Shown piece by piece: positions 16,215 through 24,862 of a DNA stretch of 64,000 bases (position 1 is the stretch's first letter; the number at the start of each line of letters is the position of its first letter). Location of the stretch: positions 1 to 64,000 of the forward strand of contig NZ_WHNZ01000064.1 of the NCBI RefSeq assembly GCF_013141725.1. Direction: 5' to 3'. The notes beneath the pieces were generated by a model. That model saw only the letters and a list, made by a program, of their open reading frames with translations. It ran no database searches and was not told the DNA's origin. Both the position numbers and the translations under genes were made by a program. The stretch is from Paenibacillus planticolens. Lineage in GTDB: Bacteria; Bacillota; Bacilli; Paenibacillales; NBRC-103111.

Positions 16215-17314
16215 GATCCCACTACACTTTGGCTGTGGATCACGTCCACAATGCCAAGCCCCGCTGTTTTGGGGAAGGTCATGACCCTTCCGTCATACTG
16301 CACGCCGCCAACCACAATATCTTGGAGCATCAGCAACGGCGCATCGAAATCGCAGCGCGTAATATTTTTCTTGCTGGCAGCTAAATGCGCTGCGGCTGTT
16401 ACGGCCACACGGGATTCAATCATGCTGCCTACCATGCATTCGACACCGAATTCTTCCGCGATCTGATTAATAATTTGCGCTTTGTATATACCGCCGGATT
16501 TCATCAGTTTGATATTAATCAGGTCGGCTGCGCGGTTTTTTAGCACCTCAAACGCTTGAATAGGAGTAAACACGCTCTCATCCGCCATAATGGGAGTTTC
16601 CACGTGATCGGTAACCATTTTCAACCCTTCGATGTCTCCAGCTTTCACGGGCTGTTCAACCAGCTCAATATCAAGCCCTAAGTCCTCCATACGACGGATC
16701 GCGCGAATAGCATCCTTTACCTGCCATCCCTGATTTGCATCAATGCGAATTTTCACGCTGCTGCCCACGCATCTGCGGATTTCCTTCATTCGTTCGATAT
16801 CCTCTAGGAGATTATCCTTACCGACTTTAATCTTCAGTACATTGAAGCCTTCCTGCACATAACGAATCGCATCTTCTCCCATTTCCTTTGGCGAATTGAC
16901 GCTGACCGTAAAGTCGGTTTCAATCTGATCCTTATATCCTCCAAGGAACTGGTACAACGGCAAACCGCAATTCTGTGCGACAAGATCGTAGACAGCCATA
17001 TCCACAGCCGCTTTAGCGCTGCTGCTTCCGATCATCGCTTGATGAATCTCCTGCAGAATGCGTTCGTATGCCAGCAAGCTTTTACCGATCAATAAAGGAG
17101 TGAACGTATTGACGATAGCCGAATGGATACTATCCAGGCTGTCTCCTGTGATAACGATGGTCGCCGGCGCCTCCCCCCAACCCACTCTGCCGTCGTCCGT
17201 CCCAATCCGAACAATAATGGATTCGGTGCTATACACAGTACGCAGTGCTGTTTTGAACGGCTTCTTAAGCGGAGTCGATTGCCGCATGACTTCAACACTT
17301 TGAATAATGTTCAT
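16211..17314 (-). CDS. ykfB: YkfB L-Ala-D/L-Glu epimerase
   Basis: The 367-residue enolase-superfamily enzyme epimerises L-Ala-D-Glu to L-Ala-L-Glu so that ordinary dipeptidases can use it. The catalytic set is complete: Lys161 and Lys163 in the KIK motif, metal ligands Asp192 (IDANQGW), Glu220 (VEQPV) and Asp245 (ADES), and Lys269 in NIKLMKSGG. Length and residue numbers agree with the Bacillus enzyme to within one or two. AGGAGGCAACAAAT precedes the ATG. It sits between ykfA and ykfC in the same order as in Bacillus subtilis. Confidence 0.95.
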   Translation of the reverse strand: MNIIQSVEVMRQSTPLKKPFKTALRTVYSTESIIVRIGTDDGRVGWGEAPATIVITGDSLDSIHSAIVNTFTPLLIGKSLLAYERILQEIHQAMIGSSSAKAAVDMAVYDLVAQNCGLPLYQFLGGYKDQIETDFTVSVNSPKEMGEDAIRYVQEGFNVLKIKVGKDNLLEDIERMKEIRRCVGSSVKIRIDANQGWQVKDAIRAIRRMEDLGLDIELVEQPVKAGDIEGLKMVTDHVETPIMADESVFTPIQAFEVLKNRAADLINIKLMKSGGIYKAQIINQIAEEFGVECMVGSMIESRVAVTAAAHLAASKKNITRCDFDAPLLMLQDIVVGGVQYDGRVMTFPKTAGLGIVDVIHSQSVVGS

Positions 17315-17401
17315 ATTTGTTGCCTCCTGAAAGTTTTGTGCAGCTGTGCAAGCGAAGCAGACTTATGTCACAAAACTACTTCGGAAGCATAAGCATTGAG
17401 C

Positions 17402-18334
17402 TTATGCCTCTACACCGGGTTCCATACATACCAGCAACTTCTCGTAGGTGCTCATTCTTGCCTCAATTCCCAGTGGAACCGCAATATTCGGAGAGCAGTG
17501 GCCGATTTTAAAACCCGAGAGTGTCGGCTTCCCGGCGGAAACGATGTGAGCGTTAAAAATCTCTTCTAAAGTAAGCGACACTTTACGTTTGCTCGGCACA
17601 CAATTATGAAAGTCACAGAGCAGAATTCCGGCAGCATCGGCCAATTTCCCAGCCAGTCTGAGCTGATTCAACATCCGGTCCAACCTGTAGGGCTCCTCAT
17701 CGATATCTTCAATAAAAAATAGTTTCCCACTCGTATCCAGTTCATAAGGTGTACCCAGCGTACTTACGATTAAAGAAAGGTTCCCTCCCACAAGCGGTCC
17801 GAAGGCTTCTCCTTCCACCAACGTTTGCAGAGGGGAAATCGCTTCTGTGTAGCGGAGTACAGCAGGATGAAGCAGCGATTCATAATTTTGAAGCGTTAGC
17901 GGGTGAACCTCTTCTTTTCCCAGATCAACCAACATAGGTCCATGAAAAGTAACCAAACCCGCAAATCGCCCTATCGCTGCATGCAAAAAGGTAATATCGC
18001 TATAGCCCCAGAAAATCTTCGGATTCGCGCGAATAAGGTCATAGTCCAGAAGATCGGCTATTCTCCCGGTACCGTATCCGCCGCGCGCACAAATGATCGC
18101 TTTAATCGCAGGATCAGCGAACATGGCGTTCAACTCCCCGGCCCGCGCCTCATCCGTTCCCGCAAGATAGCCGTATTGCATGGATAAGGTATCTCCAAAC
18201 CGAACATTCAGACCCATTTTTTGCAAAAATATTGAATCCGCTTTCACTTGCTCCGTATCTACCCAACTTGCCGGGGCCGTAATAGCCACCGTATCGCCAG
18301 GACTTAACCACCGAGGCTTAATAAGCTCAACCAT
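17402..18334 (-). CDS. ykfA: YkfA LD-carboxypeptidase (MccF/S66 family)
   Basis: The 310-residue serine peptidase belongs to family S66 and is expected to trim murein tri- or tetrapeptides in the cytoplasm. The nucleophile Ser112 lies in the GYSD motif after CARGGYGTGRI, the Glu of the triad in FFIEDIDEEPYRLDRM (about 218-220), and the His in FKIGHC near 280. The ATG follows AGGAGATCTTCC. It is separated by 87 bases from ykfB and by 76 from dppE, still within the same operon by gene order. Confidence 0.9.
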   Translation of the reverse strand: MVELIKPRWLSPGDTVAITAPASWVDTEQVKADSIFLQKMGLNVRFGDTLSMQYGYLAGTDEARAGELNAMFADPAIKAIICARGGYGTGRIADLLDYDLIRANPKIFWGYSDITFLHAAIGRFAGLVTFHGPMLVDLGKEEVHPLTLQNYESLLHPAVLRYTEAISPLQTLVEGEAFGPLVGGNLSLIVSTLGTPYELDTSGKLFFIEDIDEEPYRLDRMLNQLRLAGKLADAAGILLCDFHNCVPSKRKVSLTLEEIFNAHIVSAGKPTLSGFKIGHCSPNIAVPLGIEARMSTYEKLLVCMEPGVEA

Positions 18335-18410
18335 GGAAGATCTCCTTTCTGGCAGTCAAGGATAAAAAAGGGAGAGGCACCCCTGACAGGTGCTTCCCTC
18401 GCCCTTCTTT

Positions 18411-20054
18411 TTATTTCAAATCCGCCCACTTAAAGTCCAGGAAGCCGAAAGCGTGTCTAACGACGCCTTCCAATTTGTCGCTTTGCAGGTAAGTAGAGTT
18501 ATAGAAGTAAAGCGGAAGAATCGGAGCTTCGTCCATCAAGATCTTTTCCGCATCATGCATCAATTTGTATCGTTTAGCCTCATCCGATTCTACGTAGGCG
18601 TCTTTGATCAATTTATCATAAGAAGCATTCACCCACCCTGTGCGGCTGAACGGATTCGTCGATTGGAAACCGTCCAGGAAGTTGATCGGATCGGCAAAGT
18701 CCGGAAGGAACGAAGAACGCGACAATTGCAGCTGCAGCGCTTTTTGCTCGGTCGTCAGCACTTTGCCTTCTTTGTTGGCCAGTTTCACATCGATACCTAA
18801 GTTGTCTTTGAGCATAGCTTGAAGCGTTTGAGCAATGCGTTGAGAGACATCATTCGTGTTATAAGTCAAAGTTACTTCCGGCAGCGTCTTGTATCCGGCT
18901 TCCTGCATCCCTTTGGCCAAAAGCTGCTTCGCTTCAGCCGCATCGAACTTGATCAGACTGCCGCCAACCTGGCGGAAATCTCCGCCCGCAGCATCCTTAA
19001 GACCTGGCGATACATAGCCGTCTGCCGGCTTCTGCTTTTGCTTCAGAACCAAATCCACAAGCTTCTGTCTGTCTACCGCTGCAACGAAAGCTTTGCGGAT
19101 GTTTACGTTATTGAATGGCACCATTTTCACATTAAAGCGGTAAAATGCCGATCCTGCGGCGTCCTCCACTTTCACTTTGTTTTCTGCGAACAATTTATCG
19201 CTCATGTCGGCCGGAATGGAACCGGTTGTATGCAGCTCGCCGGTAGTAAATAATTGATACGCGGTGTTCGTATCATTGATCATTTTGAACGTAACGCCTG
19301 TCAGCTTTACGTTTGCGGCATCCCAGTACTGATCGTTCTTCACCATTTTCAGCTCGCTGTCATGCTTCCATTCCGTAATTTTGAATGGCCCGTTGCTTAC
19401 AATCGTAGCTGCTTCGCCTGCCCATTTGGCATTGCCTTCCACAGTAGCCTTATGCACGGGGAAGAAGGCCGGGCTGGAAAGCATGCCGACTAGCCAAGAA
19501 GCCGGCTGGATCAAAGTAACCTCTAAGGTCTTGTCGTCCAAAGCCTTAATTTTCACACCATCCGCTGTTCCCTTACCGGAGTTGAAAGCTTCCGCTCCTT
19601 CAATAGGATATGCGAGAAAAGCCGCATCAGAAGCTGTTTTTGGATCTAACAGACGCTTCCAGGCATACTCAAAATCAGCCGCTTTGACCGGGTCTCCGTT
19701 GGACCACTTAATGCCGTCGCGCAGCGTAAACGTGTACTTTTTCCCATCAGGCGTAACTTTCCACTCTTTGGCCATAGCCGGCTCTGGCGCCTGATTCTTG
19801 CCAAGTCGCGTCAATCCCTCAAACGCATTGTTGACAACGTCATAAGAAACTTGGTCAAATCCTTTCGGAGGATCAAGGGAGGTCGGTTCTTTTAAATTGT
19901 TGTAAAGGAGGATTTTGGATTTCGCTTCTTTGGCTGCTTCCGTCTGCTTGGCTCCGGACTCTGGCGTTCCGGCCCCTGGATCTTTGCTGCATCCGGCTAG
20001 TAACGTACCGATGACCAATACGGAGCTGATTAGCAATGCTGGAATTTTTTTCAT
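18411..20054 (-). CDS. dppE: DppE dipeptide-binding lipoprotein
   Basis: The 547-residue extracellular lipoprotein captures dipeptides or murein peptides and hands them to DppBC. The signal peptide ends in a lipobox LLAGC, placing the mature N-terminal Cys at about 22. The rest is an SBP_bac_5 fold (DPPKGFDQVSYDVVNNAFEGL; YTFTLRDGIKWSNGDPV). ATG 20054 is chosen because AGGGGAG lies 8 bases before it; the in-frame GTG at 20060 is too close to that site. It follows dppD by 31 bases. Confidence 0.92.
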   Translation of the reverse strand: MKKIPALLISSVLVIGTLLAGCSKDPGAGTPESGAKQTEAAKEAKSKILLYNNLKEPTSLDPPKGFDQVSYDVVNNAFEGLTRLGKNQAPEPAMAKEWKVTPDGKKYTFTLRDGIKWSNGDPVKAADFEYAWKRLLDPKTASDAAFLAYPIEGAEAFNSGKGTADGVKIKALDDKTLEVTLIQPASWLVGMLSSPAFFPVHKATVEGNAKWAGEAATIVSNGPFKITEWKHDSELKMVKNDQYWDAANVKLTGVTFKMINDTNTAYQLFTTGELHTTGSIPADMSDKLFAENKVKVEDAAGSAFYRFNVKMVPFNNVNIRKAFVAAVDRQKLVDLVLKQKQKPADGYVSPGLKDAAGGDFRQVGGSLIKFDAAEAKQLLAKGMQEAGYKTLPEVTLTYNTNDVSQRIAQTLQAMLKDNLGIDVKLANKEGKVLTTEQKALQLQLSRSSFLPDFADPINFLDGFQSTNPFSRTGWVNASYDKLIKDAYVESDEAKRYKLMHDAEKILMDEAPILPLYFYNSTYLQSDKLEGVVRHAFGFLDFKWADLK

Positions 20055-20085
20055 GAGCACTTCTCCCCTTCGTTCATTGTCTTAT

Positions 20086-21132
20086 TTATCCTAGAGCCGT
20101 CATGATATTTCGCTTGATCGGCGGCTGGAATACAAGTTGAGCGCGCGGATCCTGGAGCCAGCAAGCTACTGAATGGCTGCTCGATACTGCCGTCTGCTCC
20201 GGCTGGTAGGCTCCGCACACTTCCATGGCATACCTGCATCGCGCTGCAAAAGCGCAACCTTCCGGCGGAGCAAACAGATCCGGCGGCGTTCCCGCAATCG
20301 GCGTAAGCGGAAGCGACTTGTCTGTGTCCAAACGCGGCATGGAAGCTAGCAGCCCTTTGGTGTAGGGGTGCTGCGGATTGCGGAACAGCTCGTCCACCGT
20401 CCCGGCTTCGACGATTTTACCGGCATACATCACATGGACCCGATCCGCCATATTCGCAACAACACCGAGGTCATGCGTGATGATGATGATGGAAACGCCG
20501 GTTTTCTTTTGCAGCATTTTGAACAGCTCGATGATTTGTGCTTGTATGGTCACATCCAACGCCGTAGTCGGCTCATCTGCAATCAGAACCGAAGGTTTGC
20601 ACACCGCTGCGATGGCAATCATGATCCGTTGTCTCATGCCTCCGCTGCATTCGTGCAAATACTGCTTCAAGCGCGTCTCAGGATTGGAAATGCCAACCAG
20701 CTCAAGCATTTCCGTTGCTTGCTTGCGTGCTTCCGCACGCGATATTTTCTGATGGCGAACGATCCCTTCCATAATCTGTTCTCCGATGGAGATGGTGGGA
20801 TTCAGTGCCGTCATGGCATCTTGGAAAATCATTGACAGTTCCGAGCCTCTCAGCTCCCGCAGCTGCTTTTCGCTAAGCAGGGTCAGTTCCCTGCCCTTGT
20901 AGCGGATGCTGCCTTGGCTGATTTTCGAGCTGTGCTCGGGCAGAAGGCGCATCATGCTGCGCGCTGTTACGCTTTTGCCGCAGCCGGATTCTCCGACGAT
21001 AGCCAGCGTCTCTCCCTTGCCTAACGTAAAGCTGACTCCGCGAACCGCCTTTACTTCTCCACCATGCGTGGTAAACGTGACATGAAGATTGTCCACTTCC
21101 AAAATAACATCGGACGAGTTCGTTGTTTTCAT
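20086..21132 (-). CDS. dppD: DppD dipeptide ABC transporter ATP-binding protein
   Basis: This 348-residue ATPase powers the importer. It has Walker A GESGCGKS (about 43-50), Q-loop, signature SGGMRQR, Walker B VLIADEPTTALD and H-loop IIITHDLG. The C-terminal oligopeptide-transporter extension (PPDLFAPPEGCAFAARCRYAMEVC) carries Cys that bind an iron-sulfur cluster or metal in related OppD/DppD proteins. The operon has no second ATPase (no DppF/YkfD), as in Bacillus subtilis, where ykfD is the fourth ykf gene; here that gene is absent, so DppD probably works as a homodimer or borrows a partner. Confidence 0.92.
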   Translation of the reverse strand: MKTTNSSDVILEVDNLHVTFTTHGGEVKAVRGVSFTLGKGETLAIVGESGCGKSVTARSMMRLLPEHSSKISQGSIRYKGRELTLLSEKQLRELRGSELSMIFQDAMTALNPTISIGEQIMEGIVRHQKISRAEARKQATEMLELVGISNPETRLKQYLHECSGGMRQRIMIAIAAVCKPSVLIADEPTTALDVTIQAQIIELFKMLQKKTGVSIIIITHDLGVVANMADRVHVMYAGKIVEAGTVDELFRNPQHPYTKGLLASMPRLDTDKSLPLTPIAGTPPDLFAPPEGCAFAARCRYAMEVCGAYQPEQTAVSSSHSVACWLQDPRAQLVFQPPIKRNIMTALG

Positions 21133-21137
21133 CTCGA

Positions 21138-22055
21138 CTACCTCCTCCTTTTCGGATTAAAAGCGTCCTGCAAGCCATCCCCAACCAGGTTAAAGGCAAG
21201 CATCGTAATCGATATGAAAAATGCCGGATAAAATAACCGCCACCACTGTCCTGACAAAATGGTCGACAGACCGTCATTGGCCATCACGCCCCAGCTTGCC
21301 AAAGGAGGCTGAATGCCCAGACCAAGAAAGCTTAAGAACGCTTCTGCGAAAATAGCGGACGGTACCGAGAACGTCACTTGCACGATAATGACGCCTATCG
21401 CATTAGGCAGCAAATGTTTGCGGATAATGTATCCCGCTCCTCCGCCTAACGTTCTTGCCGCCAACACGTACTCCGACGATTTCAAACTTAGTACTTGTCC
21501 GCGTACAATCCGCGCCATCCCGATCCAGCCTGTAGCGCTTAAAGCCACGATGATCGTTACAAGGCCCGGGCCCATCACGACCATCAGCAGAATGACGACA
21601 AGCAGATATGGAATTCCGTACAAAAGATCAACGAACCTCATCATGATATTATCAAGTCGTCCTCCGAAGTAACCGGCGATGCCGCCATAAATAATGCCGA
21701 TGACCAAATCGATTAAAGCCGCCATGAGGCCGATAAATAGCGAGATGCGTGCTCCATAGAGGATACGGGCATACACGTCGCGCCCAAGCTCATCCGTGCC
21801 GAACCAGTGGGCTGCCGACGGTTTCTGATTGGCGTCCAGCAGCACCTGTTTCGAATAGCTTTGGTCCGTAAGGAACGGCCCAAATATTGCGAGCAGCGAC
21901 ATCACGAGCACAATGATCAGCCCCGCCATGGCCAATTTGTTTGCACGCAGTCTGATCCATGCTTCCTGCCAGAAAGACAGCCGTACGCGAACAATGGCTT
22001 CCGCCGTCCCTGCGCCTTTGGACATAGGGACAAATAAAGAATCCGGAACGTTCAT
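21138..22055 (-). CDS. dppC: DppC dipeptide ABC transporter permease
   Basis: The 305-residue permease has an N-terminal cytoplasmic stretch, six membrane helices and the EAA-type coupling motif (AARTLGGGAGYIIRKHLLPNA, about 210-230). The early IFGPFLTDQSY and GTDELGRDVYARILYGARISL segments are diagnostic of the DppC/OppC branch. It is encoded 5 bases before dppD and 3 bases after dppB, with a GGAGG-type site (GAAGGAGGGGT) ahead of its ATG. Confidence 0.93.
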   Translation of the reverse strand: MNVPDSLFVPMSKGAGTAEAIVRVRLSFWQEAWIRLRANKLAMAGLIIVLVMSLLAIFGPFLTDQSYSKQVLLDANQKPSAAHWFGTDELGRDVYARILYGARISLFIGLMAALIDLVIGIIYGGIAGYFGGRLDNIMMRFVDLLYGIPYLLVVILLMVVMGPGLVTIIVALSATGWIGMARIVRGQVLSLKSSEYVLAARTLGGGAGYIIRKHLLPNAIGVIIVQVTFSVPSAIFAEAFLSFLGLGIQPPLASWGVMANDGLSTILSGQWWRLFYPAFFISITMLAFNLVGDGLQDAFNPKRRR

Positions 22056-22058
22056 CGG

Positions 22059-22991
22059 TTACCCCTCCTTCCTGTGCAGCTTGATGCGGGGATCAATGAA
22101 CCCATAGGCGATATCCACCAGGAACATCATTATGACTAACAGAGCGCTATAAAATACGGTCGTACCCATAATGAGCGAGTAATCGCGATTATTAATGCCA
22201 TCGACGAAATATTTGCCCATGCCCGGAATGGCGAAAATCTTTTCGATCACGAAGCTCCCCGTAAGTACGTTGGCCACCAATGCGCCGAGCAAAGTAATGA
22301 CCGGTAGCACCGCATTGCGGAGCGCATGCTTGATGACGATCGTAAAGGGCGACAAGCCTTTGGCTCTTGCCGTTTCGATATAGTCGGCTGTGAGTACCTC
22401 CAACATGCTTGCTCTGGTTAGTCTGGCTATAATGGCAAGAGGTCCTGTTGACAGAGCAAGTGCTGGAAGGACAACATGCTTCCAGGTCCCCCATGTGGCT
22501 ACCGGAAGGAGCTTCCACTCGACGGCAACATATTTGATCAGCAAGGTTGCTACAATGAAGTTAGGTACTGCAATGCCGATAACCGCAAAAATCATAGCGA
22601 GGTAATCGATGATTCGGTTCTGCCGGAGTGCGGCGACCGTTCCGAGCGCGATACCCGTGACGATCGAAATCAGGATGGACACCATGCCAAGCTGGAACGA
22701 AACCGGAAATCCACGGCTGATCATGGCATTCACGGTATCGGGAAAGTGGCCGATAGAGGGCCCGAGGTCCAACGAAAGCAGCGATTGTAAATAAAGAAAG
22801 TACTGCGTCGTAATGGGTTGGTCCAAATGGTAAAATTCCATCATGTTCTGAACCGCCGTCGGGTTCGAATTTTTGCCCTCTTTTTCGAAAGGCGACCCCG
22901 GAACCGTATGCATCAGTGCAAAAGTAACCGTGATAATTAGCCACAGTGTGACAATCATGGAGATAAATCTGCGAAGAATATATTGTGTCAC
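22059..22991 (-). CDS. dppB: DppB dipeptide ABC transporter permease
   Basis: This 310-residue permease opens with the DppB/OppB signature MTQYILRRFISMIVTLWLI followed by FALMHTVPGSPF. It has six membrane helices and the coupling loop TARAKGLSPFTIVIKHALRNA (about 210-230), with GSFVIEKIFAIPGMG near the C-terminus. It heterodimerises with DppC to form the channel. It lies 21 bases after dppA in the same orientation, keeping the dppABCDE order. Confidence 0.94.
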   Translation of the reverse strand: MTQYILRRFISMIVTLWLIITVTFALMHTVPGSPFEKEGKNSNPTAVQNMMEFYHLDQPITTQYFLYLQSLLSLDLGPSIGHFPDTVNAMISRGFPVSFQLGMVSILISIVTGIALGTVAALRQNRIIDYLAMIFAVIGIAVPNFIVATLLIKYVAVEWKLLPVATWGTWKHVVLPALALSTGPLAIIARLTRASMLEVLTADYIETARAKGLSPFTIVIKHALRNAVLPVITLLGALVANVLTGSFVIEKIFAIPGMGKYFVDGINNRDYSLIMGTTVFYSALLVIMMFLVDIAYGFIDPRIKLHRKEG

Positions 22992-23012
22992 GCTATCACC
23001 CGCTCCCGCTTT

Positions 23013-23837
23013 TTAGCAAAATGCCGTTCTCATCGCCAATTCCGTCATAACTAACATAGCTTGATAAGCTTCTAGTATATTTTTCGCCTGATATGTAACC
23101 GTAGGGCTGTTATCATCTATCGTCGTACCCGGCATCAGGTGAGCCCACTCCGCTTGGCCATAGTTGGCAAATTCGATCTTCAAAACCGGATGATCGGGAG
23201 GTACGAGCGGTTTTACCCGGCTGCGGTTAGCCAGTGCCTCCTTCGTTTTTTCCCGGAGCAGCTGCCCGCTTTTTTCGGGAGTTAAGCACACGGCAGACGT
23301 TCGCGATATTCGCTTCTTTACAATTGCTGTTGTAATGCCCGGAATAAGCTCTTCCGCTTCAATTGCCGTTTCATCGTCCCCAGCCACTAATAAAACAGGC
23401 ACACCGTAATGACCTGCAACATAGGCATTAAAACCGAGCTCGCCTATTGCTTTATCATTGATGTACATATTACGAACGCCGAAAATCATCGTATGACTAA
23501 GCACACCTTTTGTGGCTGCTCTCGTGTGATAACCTAGAAATGCCGCACCTGCGAAGGAAGCGTCCAGTCCCTGTACCATGGAAAAAGGCTTTACGTCCCC
23601 CGAGATCAGTTGGGTTTCCGGATGCAGTTTCTCGATTAAGAGATTGTTCATTTTGGAGTGACTGTCATTCACGATAACTTCCTTGCAGCCTTCATCAAAC
23701 GCAGTTCCTATGACATGATTGGCTTCGTCCGTCATAATGTGCTGCCCGCGTGTGTAGTTGATCTGTCTGGAATCGACGAACGTGTTATCCACTAGTCCGG
23801 TAATCCCTTCCATATCAATGGAAATATACAGTTTCAT
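23013..23837 (-). CDS. dppA: DppA D-aminopeptidase
   Basis: The 274-residue zinc-dependent D-aminopeptidase releases D-amino acids such as D-Ala from peptides. The N-terminal DMEGITGLVD holds the first metal ligands, and conserved His are in NDSHSKMNN, LGYHTRA and AGHYGVP. The known enzyme is a decamer of 274-residue subunits, and the start at ATG 23837, with GGGGAGG 7 bases before it, gives exactly that length. It begins the dpp genes. A long hairpin lies only about 30 bases upstream, so its promoter must be above that hairpin. Confidence 0.95.
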   Translation of the reverse strand: MKLYISIDMEGITGLVDNTFVDSRQINYTRGQHIMTDEANHVIGTAFDEGCKEVIVNDSHSKMNNLLIEKLHPETQLISGDVKPFSMVQGLDASFAGAAFLGYHTRAATKGVLSHTMIFGVRNMYINDKAIGELGFNAYVAGHYGVPVLLVAGDDETAIEAEELIPGITTAIVKKRISRTSAVCLTPEKSGQLLREKTKEALANRSRVKPLVPPDHPVLKIEFANYGQAEWAHLMPGTTIDDNSPTVTYQAKNILEAYQAMLVMTELAMRTAFC

Positions 23838-23865
23838 AGGTTGTCCTCCCCTATTGTAAGGTAAC

Positions 23866-23926
23866 AAAAACCCAGCAAACAGCCTCGGGAGCATTCATCC
23901 CAAGAAACCATTTGCTGGGTTTTATT
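23866..23926 (-). terminator. Long hairpin between the DUF3870 gene and dppA (possible attenuator)
   Basis: Arms AAAACCCAGCAAA and TTTGCTGGGTTTTT enclose a second stem CTTGGGA/TCCCGAG. Read leftward it ends GGGTTTTTGTTACC. It ends 30 bases before dppA, leaving no room for a separate promoter, so it probably reduces rather than abolishes transcription into dpp. Confidence 0.75.
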
Positions 23927-23961
23927 TACGGGTATGTTGCCATACGGATAAATAAAGCAGC

Positions 23962-24318
23962 TTACACTGTACCGGAAGTTTGGAAACCCATCTCTTCACG
24001 GCCGTTAAGTGCTAATTTGTATTTTTTTTGTGCGTCTTTGTACGCTACGACCAACGCCTTCTGGGATGATCCATGGTATCTCCGGCGAATTTCTTCCGCA
24101 ACCGCATCAAGGAGCAGCATATTGTGCCCGATAAAGATGGAGCGGACAAAATCCGATGTGAGCGGTATCGTGGACGAACATCCTGCATCAACGATTTTGT
24201 GGCTTGTTGTATCCACGACAAGTCCAATGAAAAATGCGTTGTACTGCTGCGTAATAGGATTGTTCACGGAAGCTTGCGCATCGCCGATAATATAAATCGT
24301 GTCTTTGTCGTATAACAA
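23962..24318 (-). CDS. DUF3870 domain protein
   Basis: The 118-residue protein matches my memory of DUF3870: DTIYIIGDAQASVNNPITQQY at the start, FIGLVVDTTSHKIVDAGCSST in the middle and an AYKDAQKKY C-terminus. No function is known. TTG at 24318 is the start, with AGGAGAG 7 bases upstream. It precedes dppA, with only the hairpin in between, and a sigma-A-like promoter lies about 105 bases before it, so it may be the leader gene of the dpp-ykf operon. A link to amino-acid or peptide metabolism is guesswork from position. Confidence 0.75.
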   Translation of the reverse strand: MLYDKDTIYIIGDAQASVNNPITQQYNAFFIGLVVDTTSHKIVDAGCSSTIPLTSDFVRSIFIGHNMLLLDAVAEEIRRRYHGSSQKALVVAYKDAQKKYKLALNGREEMGFQTSGTV

Positions 24319-24423
24319 ACGAGCACTCTCCTACATAGCATTCTGTTCGATTTCTGAGCGGGATGTGGGAAGAGATTGAGTCTCCCTACGACCGCCAGAA
24401 CCAGACCGCCAATAATGTAATAT

Positions 24424-24452
24424 ATTCTAACATCGAATTCACATGTTGTAAA
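24424..24452 (-). promoter_or_regulatory. Sigma-A promoter for DUF3870-dpp-ykf
   Basis: Leftward TTTACA (24452-24447), a 17-base spacer and TAGAAT (24429-24424) form a near-consensus promoter. It is the only good promoter upstream of the peptide operon. Confidence 0.6.
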
Positions 24453-24678
24453 TAACGAATCTCTTCACTCTACGTATGCGCTTCCAAAAAGCGTGCCAAG
24501 TTATTGATTAAAGTGCGTTGTCCGCTCTGAGGACTGAATTACGCTTCATTGGCGCCTGGTTCATCCAATGAATTCAAGGCGATCCTCCTTCGTCCTGATT
24601 TGTAAAAGAATTGATCCTTATTTTTACATTATAATAAAGTCTATTCGTACTGTGTAGCATTTTTTTGACGGGGGATCG

Positions 24679-24862
24679 TGTATGGGGAAAAGTTCCCTCT
24701 AATTTGACTGCTGAAGCTTGTTAGAGCCAATTAGCTGGAAAACCTCCCGCAATTTGCAGCGGTTCCGTGAGAATCTACGAAATCCGGTCAAATTAACGAG
24801 AGGTTTTCCTTTTATTTCCCTGCGAGGTCATCTTTCGAGCAATTTAGAGGCAGTTTTTCCAG
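24679..24862. repeat. Dispersed hairpin repeat, family B, copy 2
   Basis: The element runs from GGGAAAAGTTCCC through GGAAAACCTCCCGCAATTTG and its inverse CAAATTAACGAGAGGTTTTCC to the very stop codon of the RCC1 gene. It shares the order CTGAAGCTTGT, AATCCGGTCAAATTAACG and CTGCGAGGTC with copy 1. The stretch 24453-24678 shows nothing I can name. Confidence 0.65.
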
